A DNA stretch of 64,000 bases from an uncultured bacterium (GTDB lineage Bacteria > Bacteroidota > Bacteroidia > Chitinophagales > Chitinophagaceae). Under the pieces are notes generated by a model, which had not been told where the DNA came from, did not search any database, and saw nothing but the letters and a program-made list of their open reading frames with translations. The stretch spans positions 81,276-145,275 of the forward strand of contig CAIKEH010000008.1 in assembly GCA_903826405.1 (NCBI GenBank). Reading direction: 5' to 3'. The position numbers and the translations under genes are program-made. This document shows positions 38,590 to 47,814 of this stretch, piece after piece (position 1 is the stretch's first letter; each line of letters starts with the position of its first letter).

Positions 38590-39060
38590 TCAGGCAGGTT
38601 CCACCAGGAATAAAGGCTGGTCGAATTCAACCGGGGAAGCGTCTTCCACAAGAATCTTGACGATCCTGCCGGCCACCTCACTCTCTATCTCATTGAAAAG
38701 TTTCATGGCCTCAATGATGCAGACCACCTTACCTGGGTTGACATCATCCCCTACCTCAACGAACTGAGGTTTGTCCGGTCCGGATTTACGATAAAATGTC
38801 CCTATCATGGGACTATTGATGGTGATCAGATTGTCAGTCTTGGCCGCAGGTGCTGTGCTCGACTGTGTCGGAACTGAATCAAGTACTGGCGGGGCTGATG
38901 CAATTACCTGATGCGCGTGTACAGGTGCAGAAGCAACCGTTACTACTTTATCCTCTTTCTGGCGGATGGTGATCCTGAAATCCTTCTCTTCAATGGATAG
39001 CTCTCCGATGTTGGACTTGTTGACCATTTTGATCAGATCCTGAATTTGCCTGAAATCCAT
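38590..39060 (-). CDS. accB: acetyl-CoA carboxylase, biotin carboxyl carrier protein
   Basis: AccB carries the carboxybiotin between AccC and the carboxyltransferase. The 156 residues have an N-terminal domain ([20 protein letters not shown]), a Pro/Ala/Val-rich flexible linker at about 42-75, and the biotinyl domain. The attachment motif is [20 protein letters not shown] with Lys120 as the predicted biotin site. It is upstream of accC, as in many bacteria, and downstream of efp beyond a terminator-like hairpin. Confidence 0.96.
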   Translation of the reverse strand: MDFRQIQDLIKMVNKSNIGELSIEEKDFRITIRQKEDKVVTVASAPVHAHQVIASAPPVLDSVPTQSSTAPAAKTDNLITINSPMIGTFYRKSGPDKPQFVEVGDDVNPGKVVCIIEAMKLFNEIESEVAGRIVKILVEDASPVEFDQPLFLVEPA

Positions 39061-39167
39061 GAACGGGTATTTTGGGTTTACAAAAGGACCTCCGAGAGGT
39101 TAAAAGAGGGCTAAGATAGGGAAACTTTCACCACAAATAATTTTCCTTTTCGGCCTATTTTACAATG

Positions 39168-39204
39168 AAAAAGGGCAAAAATCAACGTTTTTTGCCCTTT
39201 TTTT
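39168..39204. terminator. terminator between efp and accB
   Basis: AAAAAGGGCAAAAA pairs with TTTTTTGCCCTTTTT around a 6-nt loop, flanked by T-runs on the minus strand. It should end at least part of the efp transcript before accB. Confidence 0.8.
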
Positions 39205-39222
39205 GCCGAAATTAATCACTTT

Positions 39223-39789
39223 TCACTCTTTCACTCTCTCGATATAATCCCCTGTTTTTGTGTTTACCCTGATCAATTCACCTTCATTTACAAAAAGAGG
39301 CACCATGACAGTGGCCCCGGTCTCTATCTTTGATGGCTTTAGTGTCCGAGTGGCGGTATCACCCCTGAGACCAGGTTCAGTATAAATCACTTTTGAAACG
39401 ATCTTGTCGGGCAATTCAACACTCATGGGCTGTTCGGTTTCCGTATTAACAAGCACAGAAACCTCTTGATCTTCCTTGAGGAATTGTGGAGCGTCAATGA
39501 TGCTCTCTTGCAATGCGATCTGCTCAAAAGTCTCATTGTCCATGAAGTTGTATCCTGTATCGTCTTTGTAGAGATACTGAAAATTCTTCCTTTCCACGCG
39601 GACTGGGAAGATAGAATCTCCTGAATTCCAAGTCTTTTCAATGGATCTGTTGTTGTCCACCCCCTTCAGCTTCGCCCATACCTTGGCGGCCGCCCTTGCT
39701 GTTTTGTTCTCACCGAACTCCACTACTGTATAAAGGCTGCCGTCCAATTTCAGGATCATGCCCCTGCTGATATCCGATGTATTTGCCAT
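39223..39789 (-). CDS. efp: translation elongation factor P with Arg at the modification-loop tip
   Basis: EF-P relieves ribosome stalling at polyproline. The 188 residues start MANTSDISRGMILKLDGSLY and include the OB domains and the family signature KVIYTEPGLRGDTATRTLKP. In domain I the loop that is normally PGKG reads TARA (FGENKTARAAAKVWAKLKG), so the residue usually modified as Lys is Arg32. Arg32 is the site rhamnosylated by EarP in some proteobacteria. Whether it is modified here is unknown. An excellent promoter lies 48 bp upstream. Confidence 0.95.
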   Translation of the reverse strand: MANTSDISRGMILKLDGSLYTVVEFGENKTARAAAKVWAKLKGVDNNRSIEKTWNSGDSIFPVRVERKNFQYLYKDDTGYNFMDNETFEQIALQESIIDAPQFLKEDQEVSVLVNTETEQPMSVELPDKIVSKVIYTEPGLRGDTATRTLKPSKIETGATVMVPLFVNEGELIRVNTKTGDYIERVKE

Positions 39790-39836
39790 GTGCCCAGTTT
39801 TTAATTATTTTTTCCAGAACCAACTGCTCAGGGCCG

Positions 39837-39867
39837 CAAAACTAGTGGAAAATAGAAGACCGGCAAA
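39837..39867 (-). promoter_or_regulatory. efp promoter (Bacteroidota type)
   Basis: Minus strand TTTG-N19-TAGTTTTG, a full match to both boxes with ideal spacing, 48 bp upstream of the efp ATG. Confidence 0.8.
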
Positions 39868-39941
39868 GTTCGGTCCAGCTTGATGGATGATCTGGATCAT
39901 CGTGGCCACATCTCTCATTTCTGTTCACTATTTTTGCATTC

Positions 39942-40445
39942 ATGAAAAAGACGATCATTTTATTGGCCCTCCTGCTGCCTTTCTTAAAGGGCAACGCCCA
40001 AAAGGACAGTACGGCACCATACCTTAAAAATCCCACCCTGCCTGCCTTCAAGATACTTTTACCCGATAGTGCTCACTGGTTCACGCAGGCCAACCTCAAG
40101 AAGGGAAAGGCCGTTATGATCATGGTTTTCAACCCGGACTGCAGTCATTGTCAGAATCAAGCCGAGGTCATCGCACAAAATCATAAGGAACTTCTTAGCG
40201 AAATAGAGATAGTCATGTGCAGCTATCAGGATCTTCAGAAAATGCGCGGATTCATTGACAAGTACAAACTGGGGCAATTTTCCAATATCCATGTCGGTCG
40301 TGATGTCAATTATTTCTTTACTCCATTCTACAACATGCACCTTTTCCCCTTCCTGGCGATATACGATAAAAAAGGCAAGCTTTATAAGGTATTCGAAGGT
40401 GGCATAGAAGCGGATAAAATTAAAGAAACCTTTCAGGGCCTCTGA
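39942..40445 (+). CDS. exported thioredoxin-like protein
   Basis: The 167 residues start with a signal peptide (MKKTIILLALLLPFLKGNAQ) and have a TlpA/AhpC-TSA-like thioredoxin fold: AVMIMVFNPDCSHCQNQAEV with the active-site C67-S-H-C70, and NMHLFPFLAIYDKKGKLYKV with the cis-Pro position. It probably acts as a periplasmic thiol reductant or disulfide exchanger. TATTTTTG (39929-39936) ends 5 nt before the ATG, suggesting an almost leaderless transcript. mdh follows on the same strand but has its own promoter. Confidence 0.88.
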   Translation: MKKTIILLALLLPFLKGNAQKDSTAPYLKNPTLPAFKILLPDSAHWFTQANLKKGKAVMIMVFNPDCSHCQNQAEVIAQNHKELLSEIEIVMCSYQDLQKMRGFIDKYKLGQFSNIHVGRDVNYFFTPFYNMHLFPFLAIYDKKGKLYKVFEGGIEADKIKETFQGL

Positions 40446-40467
40446 CGCCAAGTCACTCCCTTAATAT

Positions 40468-40498
40468 TTTGTGACCTCCCCATCGTCGATTACCTTTG
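40468..40498 (+). promoter_or_regulatory. mdh promoter (Bacteroidota type)
   Basis: TTTG-N19-TACCTTTG, a perfect consensus match with the same -7 octamer as rpsL and rpsJ. It gives a leader of about 80 nt for mdh. Confidence 0.82.
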
Positions 40499-40580
40499 CC
40501 ACGCTTCGGGAAAAAATGCCATGGGCAAGCTTTCTGAGCCATGAAAAAGCCTTATTCCAACTAAAATAAATCGATTTCAA

Positions 40581-41510
40581 ATGAAAGTTACTGTAGTAGG
40601 TGCCGGCGCCGTTGGTGCAACCTGTGCCGATAATATCGCCCGAAGGGAGATCTGTCATGAACTGGTTCTTCTGGATATCAAGGAAGGCCTTGCAGAAGGG
40701 AAGGCGCAGGACATGATGCAAACAGCAGCCCTTTTAGGATTTGATACCAGGATCATCGGCAGCACGAATGATTATGCCAAGACCGCCGGCAGCGATGTTG
40801 TCGTCATCACATCCGGAATTCCCAGAAAACCCGGCATGACCAGAGAAGAACTCATAGGCACCAATGCAGGGATCGTAAAAGGTGTTTGCGAGAACATATT
40901 GAAACATTCTCCTAACGCCATCCTCATCGTCATCAGTAACCCCATGGACACGATGACATATCTGGCCCTACAGTCCACAGGACTACCTATAAACAGGATC
41001 ATAGGAATGGGTGGTACACTTGACAGCAGTCGCTTCAAATATCAGTTGAGTCAGCACCTCGGATGCAGTCCGGCAGACCTGAATGCAGTTGTTGTGGGAG
41101 GACATGGTGATACTACGATGATACCCCTTATCCGTCATGCTACCTGGAACAGCGCTCCTGTGACCGCATTTTTAAATGACGAACAGCAAAAGCAAGTCGT
41201 AGCAGATACCATGGTAGGAGGCGCCACGCTGACTAAACTCATAGGAACCTCTGCATGGTATGCACCCGGTGCTGCGGGAGCTGCTCTCGTGGAAAGTATA
41301 CTCAGGGATGAGAAGAAACTCCACACCTGCTGCGTAAGGCTGGATGGGGAATACGGACAGAAGGACATATGCCTGGGAGTTCCTGTGGTCATTGGGAAGA
41401 ACGGCTGGGAGAAGATCCTCGATTTCGGACTGAATGCAAATGAACAGGACATGTTCAACAAAAGTGCCGACGCCGTCCGCAGCATGAATGATGTGCTAAA
41501 AACGCTGTGA
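40581..41510 (+). CDS. mdh: malate dehydrogenase
   Basis: Mdh interconverts malate and oxaloacetate with NAD in the TCA cycle. The 309 residues are of the LDH-like Mdh type: MKVTVVGAGAVGATCADNIA (NAD site), the substrate loop ITSGIPRKPGMTREELIG with catalytic Arg residues, VVISNPMDTMTYLALQ-type segment (here LIVISNPMDTMTYLALQS), and the catalytic His in VVVGGHGDTTMIPLIR. It has its own promoter and terminator, so it is monocistronic. Confidence 0.96.
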   Translation: MKVTVVGAGAVGATCADNIARREICHELVLLDIKEGLAEGKAQDMMQTAALLGFDTRIIGSTNDYAKTAGSDVVVITSGIPRKPGMTREELIGTNAGIVKGVCENILKHSPNAILIVISNPMDTMTYLALQSTGLPINRIIGMGGTLDSSRFKYQLSQHLGCSPADLNAVVVGGHGDTTMIPLIRHATWNSAPVTAFLNDEQQKQVVADTMVGGATLTKLIGTSAWYAPGAAGAALVESILRDEKKLHTCCVRLDGEYGQKDICLGVPVVIGKNGWEKILDFGLNANEQDMFNKSADAVRSMNDVLKTL

Positions 41511-41530
41511 ATTTCCTGACATTTCCATAC

Positions 41531-41562
41531 AATGCCGCAGTACCCCCTGCGGCATTTTTTTT
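41531..41562 (+). terminator. terminator after mdh
   Basis: ATGCCGCAG-TACCCC-CTGCGGCAT stem (9 bp) followed by T8, 22 bp past the mdh stop. Confidence 0.92.
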
Positions 41563-41569
41563 AGGGCGC

Positions 41570-42577
41570 TCATTCCCATGGCCCAGAGTTGAACCAGGTA
41601 TTCGCGAATTTTGCAATTTGTTGAATATCCTGATTCCTCATACATCGGAAATGTCCTCTCGGGCATTTTGCACTGCCGTAATTGGAACAGGGTTGGCATT
41701 CCAATCCTTCGACCTGAAAATTGCGGTGCTTATCCGCATGACCATACCCATACCATGGTTCTACCTGCAAAGCTGGTGTCGTCCCTCCCCAAATGGCCAG
41801 TACAGGTTTCTGAAATGCACAAGCCATATATTGAAGACCTGTGTCATGGGAGATGACGAGCCGGGCGTCCCGGACCACCACTGCTGATTGCTGCAATGTA
41901 TAAGCTCCGCAGGCATTCCATACTTTTTCAGGAAACCCCGCCGCCAATTCCTCTCCGATACGTTGATCCTCTTGACCTCCCACCAGTACCACTGGATTGT
42001 CTATTAGGTTACAAAGTTCCCTGAGCTTTTCAAGAGGCAGTTTCTTGGTTTCATAGGAAGCGCCTATCACCATAGCCACATATCCAGACTGGGTAAACCG
42101 GGGAAGGGGATTATCTATGAGGGAAGTTCCTGCATCCACAAATTGGTCCAATCCCAAACCATCATCCTTTACCCCTAAAGGTTGGACAGCATCCAGGCAA
42201 CGTTCGGCTATATGCCTGCGGGGCATCCTATCAACATGGAATCGGGTGAGCAAGAATTTTTCAACGCTCAACTTCCTATATGAAAGCACGGGTCTGCCCA
42301 AAGCGAACCTGATCCTGTAGGATCTGAAATTTTTATGAAGGTCGATGACCTTGTCGAAGTTCTCCTTCTTCAATTCCCTGATGAGTAGACCAAGATCATC
42401 ATTCAGGTAATGGAATTTGTCGATATAGGGATTGGATTGAGTGACCGATCGCATGGAGTTCTTGCACAGGAAATGCACTTTCGCGTCCGGGACCTGCAAC
42501 TTCAGACAACGGATCGCCGCTGTGGTGAGAACGATATCTCCGATGGAGGAGAATCTTATGATGAGGAATTTGGGCAT
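41570..42577 (-). CDS. GT9-family glycosyltransferase (heptosyltransferase-like)
   Basis: GT9 enzymes transfer heptose to LPS inner core. The 335 residues show the family N-terminus MPKFLIIRFSSIGDIVLTTA, the donor-side VAMVIGASYETKKLPLEKLR, and the signature VISHDTGLQYMACAFQKPVL followed by AIWGGTTP. Late Cys (CQPCSNYGSAKC) also occur in this family. With hldD in the same window, ADP-heptose is a plausible donor. It lies 13 bp after the MFS gene and is last in that run. Confidence 0.9.
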   Translation of the reverse strand: MPKFLIIRFSSIGDIVLTTAAIRCLKLQVPDAKVHFLCKNSMRSVTQSNPYIDKFHYLNDDLGLLIRELKKENFDKVIDLHKNFRSYRIRFALGRPVLSYRKLSVEKFLLTRFHVDRMPRRHIAERCLDAVQPLGVKDDGLGLDQFVDAGTSLIDNPLPRFTQSGYVAMVIGASYETKKLPLEKLRELCNLIDNPVVLVGGQEDQRIGEELAAGFPEKVWNACGAYTLQQSAVVVRDARLVISHDTGLQYMACAFQKPVLAIWGGTTPALQVEPWYGYGHADKHRNFQVEGLECQPCSNYGSAKCPRGHFRCMRNQDIQQIAKFANTWFNSGPWE

Positions 42578-42590
42578 CGTTCTCCGACAC

Positions 42591-43829
42591 TCAAATGGTT
42601 TCGAAATAATCGAGGTCTTTGTTGAAAGTCTCTTCGGTGAACCACAACGCCGTTAATGAGATGGAAATGACGATGATACCCGTGACCATTCCACTTTGGG
42701 TCATGCTCCAATGCCACGCATCTTGAAAAAGATCCTTGAAAAGCAAATTCATCAAAGGTAGTGCTCCACGGACCATGTTGGGGATCGTCGTGGCGGCGGT
42801 GGCCCGCAGGTTTGTCCCGAAATGTTCCGCTCCCATGGTAACAAAGATGGCCCAGAATCCGGTGCTGAAACCAAGCACGGTACAGATCAGGTACATCGAT
42901 TCATCACTGTTGTTAAGGGGACTGAAAAATAGGATGCCGGAGATCAAAGTCATAATATAGAACAGGAACATGGCCTTTTTCCGGCTTTTGAAATACTGGC
43001 TTACGAAACCAATAAGTATGTCCCCCGTGGCGATACCCGCGTATGCGAACATGATGGATCTTCCGGAATCAATTTGAGAGTCCGGATATAAGCTTTGGGC
43101 GAAACGATTGCTCAGGTTCACGAGAATGCCTATGACGTACCAAGTGGGAAGTCCGATCAGAATCGCCAACATGTATTTTCTGAATCTGTGTTTGTCGTTG
43201 AAGAAACTCAGGAATCTTCCCCGTTCGACACCTGCTTCACGAGCCGTATGGAACATCCCGCTTTCAGCCACTGTTATACGAAGGATCAGCAGGATTATGC
43301 CGAGACCTCCCCCGATCATGTAACAGATGCGCCAGTCGCCGAATGTTTTAAATATAAAATATGCGAAGACGGCACCAAAAAGGCCGAAACCCGCCACCAG
43401 GGAGGTACCAATACCCCTCTTCTCTTTGTGAAGAAGTTCACTGACCAAGGTGATACCAGCGCCTAGTTCACCTGCCAGGCCGATACCTGCAAAAAAACGC
43501 GCCATGGCATATTGATTTGCATCCTGCACATAGGCGTTCGCGAAGTTGGCGATCGAATACAGGATTATAGAACCAAAAAGCACACTCAACCTGCCTTTTT
43601 TGTCGCCCATGACACCCCAAATGATACCCCCGATCAACAACCCGAACATCTGCCAGTTGATGATCCGGGTGCTGGCATTCAGCATTTCGGCATCTGTCAC
43701 TCCGATACCTTTAAGGCTGGGCACACGAACGATCGTGAACAGGAGCAGATCGTAAATATCCACGAAATAACCCAATGCCGCCACGAACACGGCGATCTGG
43801 AGAACGGATTGATTTTTTGTTTTGGCCAT
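42591..43829 (-). CDS. major facilitator superfamily transporter
   Basis: The 412 residues have about twelve hydrophobic helices. The loop after helix 2 reads GVMGDKKGRLSVLFGSIILY, the MFS motif A (G-x3-D-x2-G-R), and GIGLAGELGAGITLVSELLH resembles the sugar/metabolite:H+ symporter branch. The substrate cannot be inferred. It is within a minus-strand run (symporter, DedA, MFS, GT9) with gaps of 13-43 bp, so cotranscription is likely. Confidence 0.88.
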   Translation of the reverse strand: MAKTKNQSVLQIAVFVAALGYFVDIYDLLLFTIVRVPSLKGIGVTDAEMLNASTRIINWQMFGLLIGGIIWGVMGDKKGRLSVLFGSIILYSIANFANAYVQDANQYAMARFFAGIGLAGELGAGITLVSELLHKEKRGIGTSLVAGFGLFGAVFAYFIFKTFGDWRICYMIGGGLGIILLILRITVAESGMFHTAREAGVERGRFLSFFNDKHRFRKYMLAILIGLPTWYVIGILVNLSNRFAQSLYPDSQIDSGRSIMFAYAGIATGDILIGFVSQYFKSRKKAMFLFYIMTLISGILFFSPLNNSDESMYLICTVLGFSTGFWAIFVTMGAEHFGTNLRATAATTIPNMVRGALPLMNLLFKDLFQDAWHWSMTQSGMVTGIIVISISLTALWFTEETFNKDLDYFETI

Positions 43830-43851
43830 GATAAATGGTATGGTCTACTGT

Positions 43852-44529
43852 TTAGATGGATTTATGCTTCTTACCTCCGAAAAAAAGACGGAAGATGACG
43901 GGTGCTGTGGTCACCAGAATGATGCCCAGCACGATCACTTCAAGATGTTTCTTCAGGTCGAATCCATAATGGTTGAGGAAGAAGTTGTACAGGAAGTGTC
44001 CAGCAAAAAGCATGGAGACGGCCCATGCCACACAGCCGATCACATTGAATAAGGAGAATTTATGCCTTTCCATGCCTACGATCCCGGCAATGATGGGGGC
44101 GAAGGTCCGGATAATGGGCAGGAATCGGGCAAAAACGATGGCACTGCCACCATGCTTGTCATAAAAATCCTTTGCAGCATAGAGATGCCTTTTCTTGAAG
44201 AAAAAAGTATCATCCCGCTTGAACAAATAAGGGCCACTTCTGGATCCGAACCAATATCCTACCATATTTCCGATGATGCCTGCCATGATGACCAGTACGG
44301 AGATCAATAACAGGTTCCCGAAATTACTATGGAGATCGAACACTTCACGTGCCAGTTCATTGCTATATATACCTGCCACGAACAACAGTGAATCTCCGGG
44401 GAGGAAGAAACCCGCGAACAAGCCTGTCTCGGCAAAAACGATGAAAAGGAAAAGCCATAACCCCCCATTCCTAATATAGAATTCAGGGTTCAGCAGATCC
44501 CTCCATACAAACTCCAACAATGGATTCAT
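43852..44529 (-). CDS. DedA-family membrane protein
   Basis: DedA proteins are inner-membrane proteins linked to phospholipid (undecaprenyl phosphate, PE) flipping and envelope homeostasis. The 225 residues show LFAGFFLPGDSLLFVAGIYS, NMVGYWFGSRSGPYLFKRDD, and the conserved VFARFLPIIRTFAPIIAGIV with the key Arg residues. About five to six hydrophobic segments. It lies between the DAACS symporter and the MFS gene. Confidence 0.92.
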   Translation of the reverse strand: MNPLLEFVWRDLLNPEFYIRNGGLWLFLFIVFAETGLFAGFFLPGDSLLFVAGIYSNELAREVFDLHSNFGNLLLISVLVIMAGIIGNMVGYWFGSRSGPYLFKRDDTFFFKKRHLYAAKDFYDKHGGSAIVFARFLPIIRTFAPIIAGIVGMERHKFSLFNVIGCVAWAVSMLFAGHFLYNFFLNHYGFDLKKHLEVIVLGIILVTTAPVIFRLFFGGKKHKSI

Positions 44530-44572
44530 GCTTTAAAAATAGTGTTTATACCCTGTATTCCGAAGTCCGGGA

Positions 44573-45850
44573 TCAAAGGTCATCGATGTTTATGGGACCG
44601 CTCAGTTCTCCTTCCCATTTACTCACCGCACTGGTCGCGAGAGCATTTCCGATCACGTTGGTCATAGACCGGAACATATCACAGAAATGGTCGATCGGAA
44701 GTATGAGGGCAATGCCTTCAGGAGGGATATTGAACATGGCACAGGTAGCCGTGACCACGACGAGGGAAGCCCTAGGGACTCCGGCAATACCCTTACTCGT
44801 CAGCATGAGTACGACCAGCATGGTCAATTGCGTACCCAGATCAATGGGGACATGATATACTTGTGCAATGAATATACTCGCAAAAGTCATGTACATCATG
44901 CTGCCGTCCAGATTGAAGCTATAGCCGAGCGGCATGATAAAGGAAACGATCTTGCTGTTGCAGCCGAATCGTTCGAGTTCTTCCACCAGTTTGGGGAAAA
45001 CGGCTTCACTGCTGGTAGTGCTGAAAGCAATCACGATCGGGTCGGCAATTTTCTTGATTAAATCAAACAGACGTCTACCCAGTATCAGGTAACCAACGAT
45101 CATGAGGATGAGCCATAGAGAAAAGATCCCGAGCATGAAAGCCCCAAAAAACTTCAGGTACATGATTACAATGTCCTGAATACCATAATTAGCAACAACC
45201 GCTGATATCGCACCGAATACTCCCAAGGGTGCAAAATTCATCACATATCCCACCATTTTGAGTATGATATGGGAAAATTGGTCCAGCGCATGGATCACCG
45301 GTTTGGCCTTTTCACCCACGGCGGCGGCGGCCACTCCGAAGAATATGGAAAAAATCACGATCTGAAGTATCTCATTGTTGGCCATGGCCTCAACAACGCT
45401 CTTGGGGACGACATGATTGATGAAATCGGCCAAAGACAGGGCCTTGGTTTTTGAAAGCACCTCCGCAGCGGCATTAGCATCTCCCGAAGAGATGGAAAAC
45501 CCCAAACCGGGTTTGAGCAAATTCACCCAGAACATCCCGATGAGAAGGGAAAGAAAAGAAGCAGTGAAGAACCAAAGTAGTGCCTTACCGCCTACACGAC
45601 CGACCGTTTTCAGATCCCCCAATTTGGCGATCCCCACAACCAACGTTGAAAAAACGAGGGGCGCGATGATCATCTGGACCAGCTTGAGAAAGATGGTGGT
45701 CAGCAGTTTGGCGTTAACCGCATACTTAGAGATGAATGCAGGGGCGGTATTGACATGAACAAGGTAACCTGTGATGATGCCGACCACCATGGCAAGAAAA
45801 ATATACAGGGTTAGCCTGTTTTTGCTTCCTACTTTAACCTCTTTTTCCAT
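44573..45850 (-). CDS. dicarboxylate/amino acid:cation symporter (DAACS)
   Basis: I use the ATG at 45850 (MEKEVKVGSKNRLTLYIFLA), dropping a 22-codon track extension that is not family-like. The 425 residues are of the GltP/DctA fold: re-entrant hairpin FSTTSSEAVFPKLVEELERF, the transport motif MPLGYSFNLDGSMMYMTFAS, and LTSKGIAGVPRASLVVVTAT in the second hairpin. It transports glutamate/aspartate or C4 dicarboxylates with Na+ or H+; which is not certain. First gene of the minus-strand run to GT9. Confidence 0.92.
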   Translation of the reverse strand: MEKEVKVGSKNRLTLYIFLAMVVGIITGYLVHVNTAPAFISKYAVNAKLLTTIFLKLVQMIIAPLVFSTLVVGIAKLGDLKTVGRVGGKALLWFFTASFLSLLIGMFWVNLLKPGLGFSISSGDANAAAEVLSKTKALSLADFINHVVPKSVVEAMANNEILQIVIFSIFFGVAAAAVGEKAKPVIHALDQFSHIILKMVGYVMNFAPLGVFGAISAVVANYGIQDIVIMYLKFFGAFMLGIFSLWLILMIVGYLILGRRLFDLIKKIADPIVIAFSTTSSEAVFPKLVEELERFGCNSKIVSFIMPLGYSFNLDGSMMYMTFASIFIAQVYHVPIDLGTQLTMLVVLMLTSKGIAGVPRASLVVVTATCAMFNIPPEGIALILPIDHFCDMFRSMTNVIGNALATSAVSKWEGELSGPINIDDL

Positions 45851-45999
45851 ATTCAAAAGAATCGAAAATCGGGAAAAAATGCTGACCGGAAAAAAAATCA
45901 TCATCCGAAGAGGCATAGGCCATTAATTTGGCGGATAACGCGATTATTTCTTTATTTTAGTCGATAGAGCATACATTACCAAAACTTAACCATCAGACC

Positions 46000-47652
46000 A
46001 TGAGTTTATTCGTCAGAAAACCGATGTCCACCCTACTCAATGAGGCATCAGACACGGGTACGCACACCCTCAAAAAGACACTTGGGGCAAAAGGCCTGAT
46101 CGCGCTGGGTATAGGAGCGATCATCGGCGCTGGTCTATTTTCCATTACCGGAATGGCGGCTGCGAACCATGCAGGCCCTGCCATCACCCTGTCATTCATC
46201 GTGGCCGGACTCGGTTGTCTGTTCGCAGGTCTCTGTTATGCCGAATTCGCTTCCATGATCCCCGTAGCAGGCAGTGCCTATACATACTCCTATGCAACCA
46301 TGGGTGAATTCATAGCCTGGATCATCGGATGGGATCTAGTACTGGAATATGCCGTCGGCGCAGCAACCGTAGGTATCAGTTGGAGTAGGTACATGGTAAA
46401 ATTTCTGGATGGTTTCGGCATTCAATTGCCGACCAGCCTGACGGCGGGCCCTCTTGATGGAGGCATCATCAATCTTCCTGCGGTCCTCATCATCGTATTG
46501 ATGAGTCTGCTACTGATCAAAGGGACCCGGGAAAGCGCATCCGTAAATAGCGTCATCGTCACAGTCAAGATAGCCGTTGTACTCATTTTCATCTTCCTGG
46601 GTTGGAAGTACATCAATCAATCGAACTACAACCCATACATACCTGAGAATACGGGTAAATTCGGCGACTTCGGCTTTAGTGGCATCATCAGGGCCGCGGC
46701 CATTGTCTTTTTCGCTTATATCGGTTTTGATGCCGTGAGTACGGCCGCTCAGGAGGCCAAAAATCCGAAAAAAGACATGCCCATCGGCATCTTGGGTTCT
46801 TTGCTCATCTGCACCATCCTTTATATATTGTTCGCACACGTCATGACCGGTGTCACCAGTTACACGACATTCGTTGGCAAAGATGGCATCGCACCTGTAG
46901 CAGTAGCCATCGACCATATGGGAACAGCGGATGCCAGCGGAGTGATCAGGCCTGACTATCCTTGGCTCAACAGGGCGATAGTCGTAGCTATCCTCTTTGG
47001 ATATTCCTCCGTCATCCTGGTGATGCTCATGGGTCAGAGCAGGGTATTCTATAGCATGAGCAAGGATGGCCTCATTCCCAAGGTCTTCTCCAAGGTTAAT
47101 CCCAACACGCAAACCCCTGTCAGCAACAACCTTCTTTTCATGCTTTTCGTCAGCCTCTTTGCCGCCTTTGTTCCGGCCAGAGTGGTTGGTGAAATGACCA
47201 GCATCGGAACTCTTTTCGCATTCATACTGGTCTGCATAGGAGTCTGGGTCATGCGCAGGAAAATGCCTGACCTGCATCGTGCCTTCAAAACTCCATTGGT
47301 CCCCCTTGTACCCATACTGGGTATCGCTACATGCCTCTTCATGATGGTATTCCTTCCCATGGACACTTGGATAAGGCTGCTGGTCTGGATGTTGATAGGT
47401 CAGGACATCTATCTCTCCTACGGAACCAAGAAAAGCCACCTTGGTGATGGTACAGTTACCAGAAGAGGAATGCGGATAGCACATTTTGTGGGCATGGGCA
47501 TGGCCCTGCTGCTGATCATTGTAGCATTCATTTATCAGAATACGGAAGGCTTTGACAGCGACAGGACATTATTCTACCTGTCCATCGTTTTCTCTGTTTT
47601 CCATATCATACTGTATGCCAGCAAATTGAGCAAACCAGAATCCAACAACTGA
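46000..47652 (+). CDS. APC-superfamily amino acid permease (cationic amino acid transporter type)
   Basis: The 550 residues have about 14 hydrophobic helices. Conserved segments: LGIGAIIGAGLFSITGMAAA (unwound helix 1 binding site), FAGLCYAEFASMIPVAGSAY, FFAYIGFDAVSTAAQEAKNP, and MGQSRVFYSMSKDGLIPKVF. This pattern is typical of the CAT subgroup of APC transporters. Substrate (Arg/Lys or broader) is not proven. Divergent from the DAACS gene and followed by a strong hairpin. The 324-codon antisense ORF is a shadow. Confidence 0.92.
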   Translation: MSLFVRKPMSTLLNEASDTGTHTLKKTLGAKGLIALGIGAIIGAGLFSITGMAAANHAGPAITLSFIVAGLGCLFAGLCYAEFASMIPVAGSAYTYSYATMGEFIAWIIGWDLVLEYAVGAATVGISWSRYMVKFLDGFGIQLPTSLTAGPLDGGIINLPAVLIIVLMSLLLIKGTRESASVNSVIVTVKIAVVLIFIFLGWKYINQSNYNPYIPENTGKFGDFGFSGIIRAAAIVFFAYIGFDAVSTAAQEAKNPKKDMPIGILGSLLICTILYILFAHVMTGVTSYTTFVGKDGIAPVAVAIDHMGTADASGVIRPDYPWLNRAIVVAILFGYSSVILVMLMGQSRVFYSMSKDGLIPKVFSKVNPNTQTPVSNNLLFMLFVSLFAAFVPARVVGEMTSIGTLFAFILVCIGVWVMRRKMPDLHRAFKTPLVPLVPILGIATCLFMMVFLPMDTWIRLLVWMLIGQDIYLSYGTKKSHLGDGTVTRRGMRIAHFVGMGMALLLIIVAFIYQNTEGFDSDRTLFYLSIVFSVFHIILYASKLSKPESNN

Positions 47653-47664
47653 ATCTTTAACTGA

Positions 47665-47713
47665 GAGAAGCCGTTCCCGCCCTAAAAATGCATATGGGCA
47701 GGAACGGCTTCTC
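47665..47713 (+). terminator. long terminator hairpin after the APC permease
   Basis: GAGAAGCCGTTCC pairs with GGAACGGCTTCTC (13 bp), extended by GCCC/GGGC inside after one mismatch, then a short ATTTTC tail. The stem is unusually long. Confidence 0.85.
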
Positions 47714-47729
47714 ATTTTCGGGGATTCAC

Positions 47730-47737
47730 TACTTTTG
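47730..47737 (+). promoter_or_regulatory. -7 box candidate for the YebC gene
   Basis: TACTTTTG matches TAnnTTTG. No clear -33 box lies 19-21 nt upstream, where the terminator hairpin ends. It would give a leader of about 75 nt. Confidence 0.4.
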
Positions 47738-47814
47738 CAACCCCGGCATATCAGGAGATCAGATCAGGATCTCCGCAGGCTTTTGTTTCGACCAATTTTA
47801 AATCAAAGAATCCA

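Noticed and set aside
44573-45916. Longer symporter start at 45916
   Set aside because: The 22-residue extension is absent from the DAACS family, and the ATG at 45850 gives a normal cytoplasmic N-terminus.
46510-47484. 324-codon minus-strand ORF
   Set aside because: It lies wholly antisense to the APC permease, whose frame has strong family motifs. The product is His/Asp/Glu-rich with no domain sense, a common mirror of hydrophobic codons.
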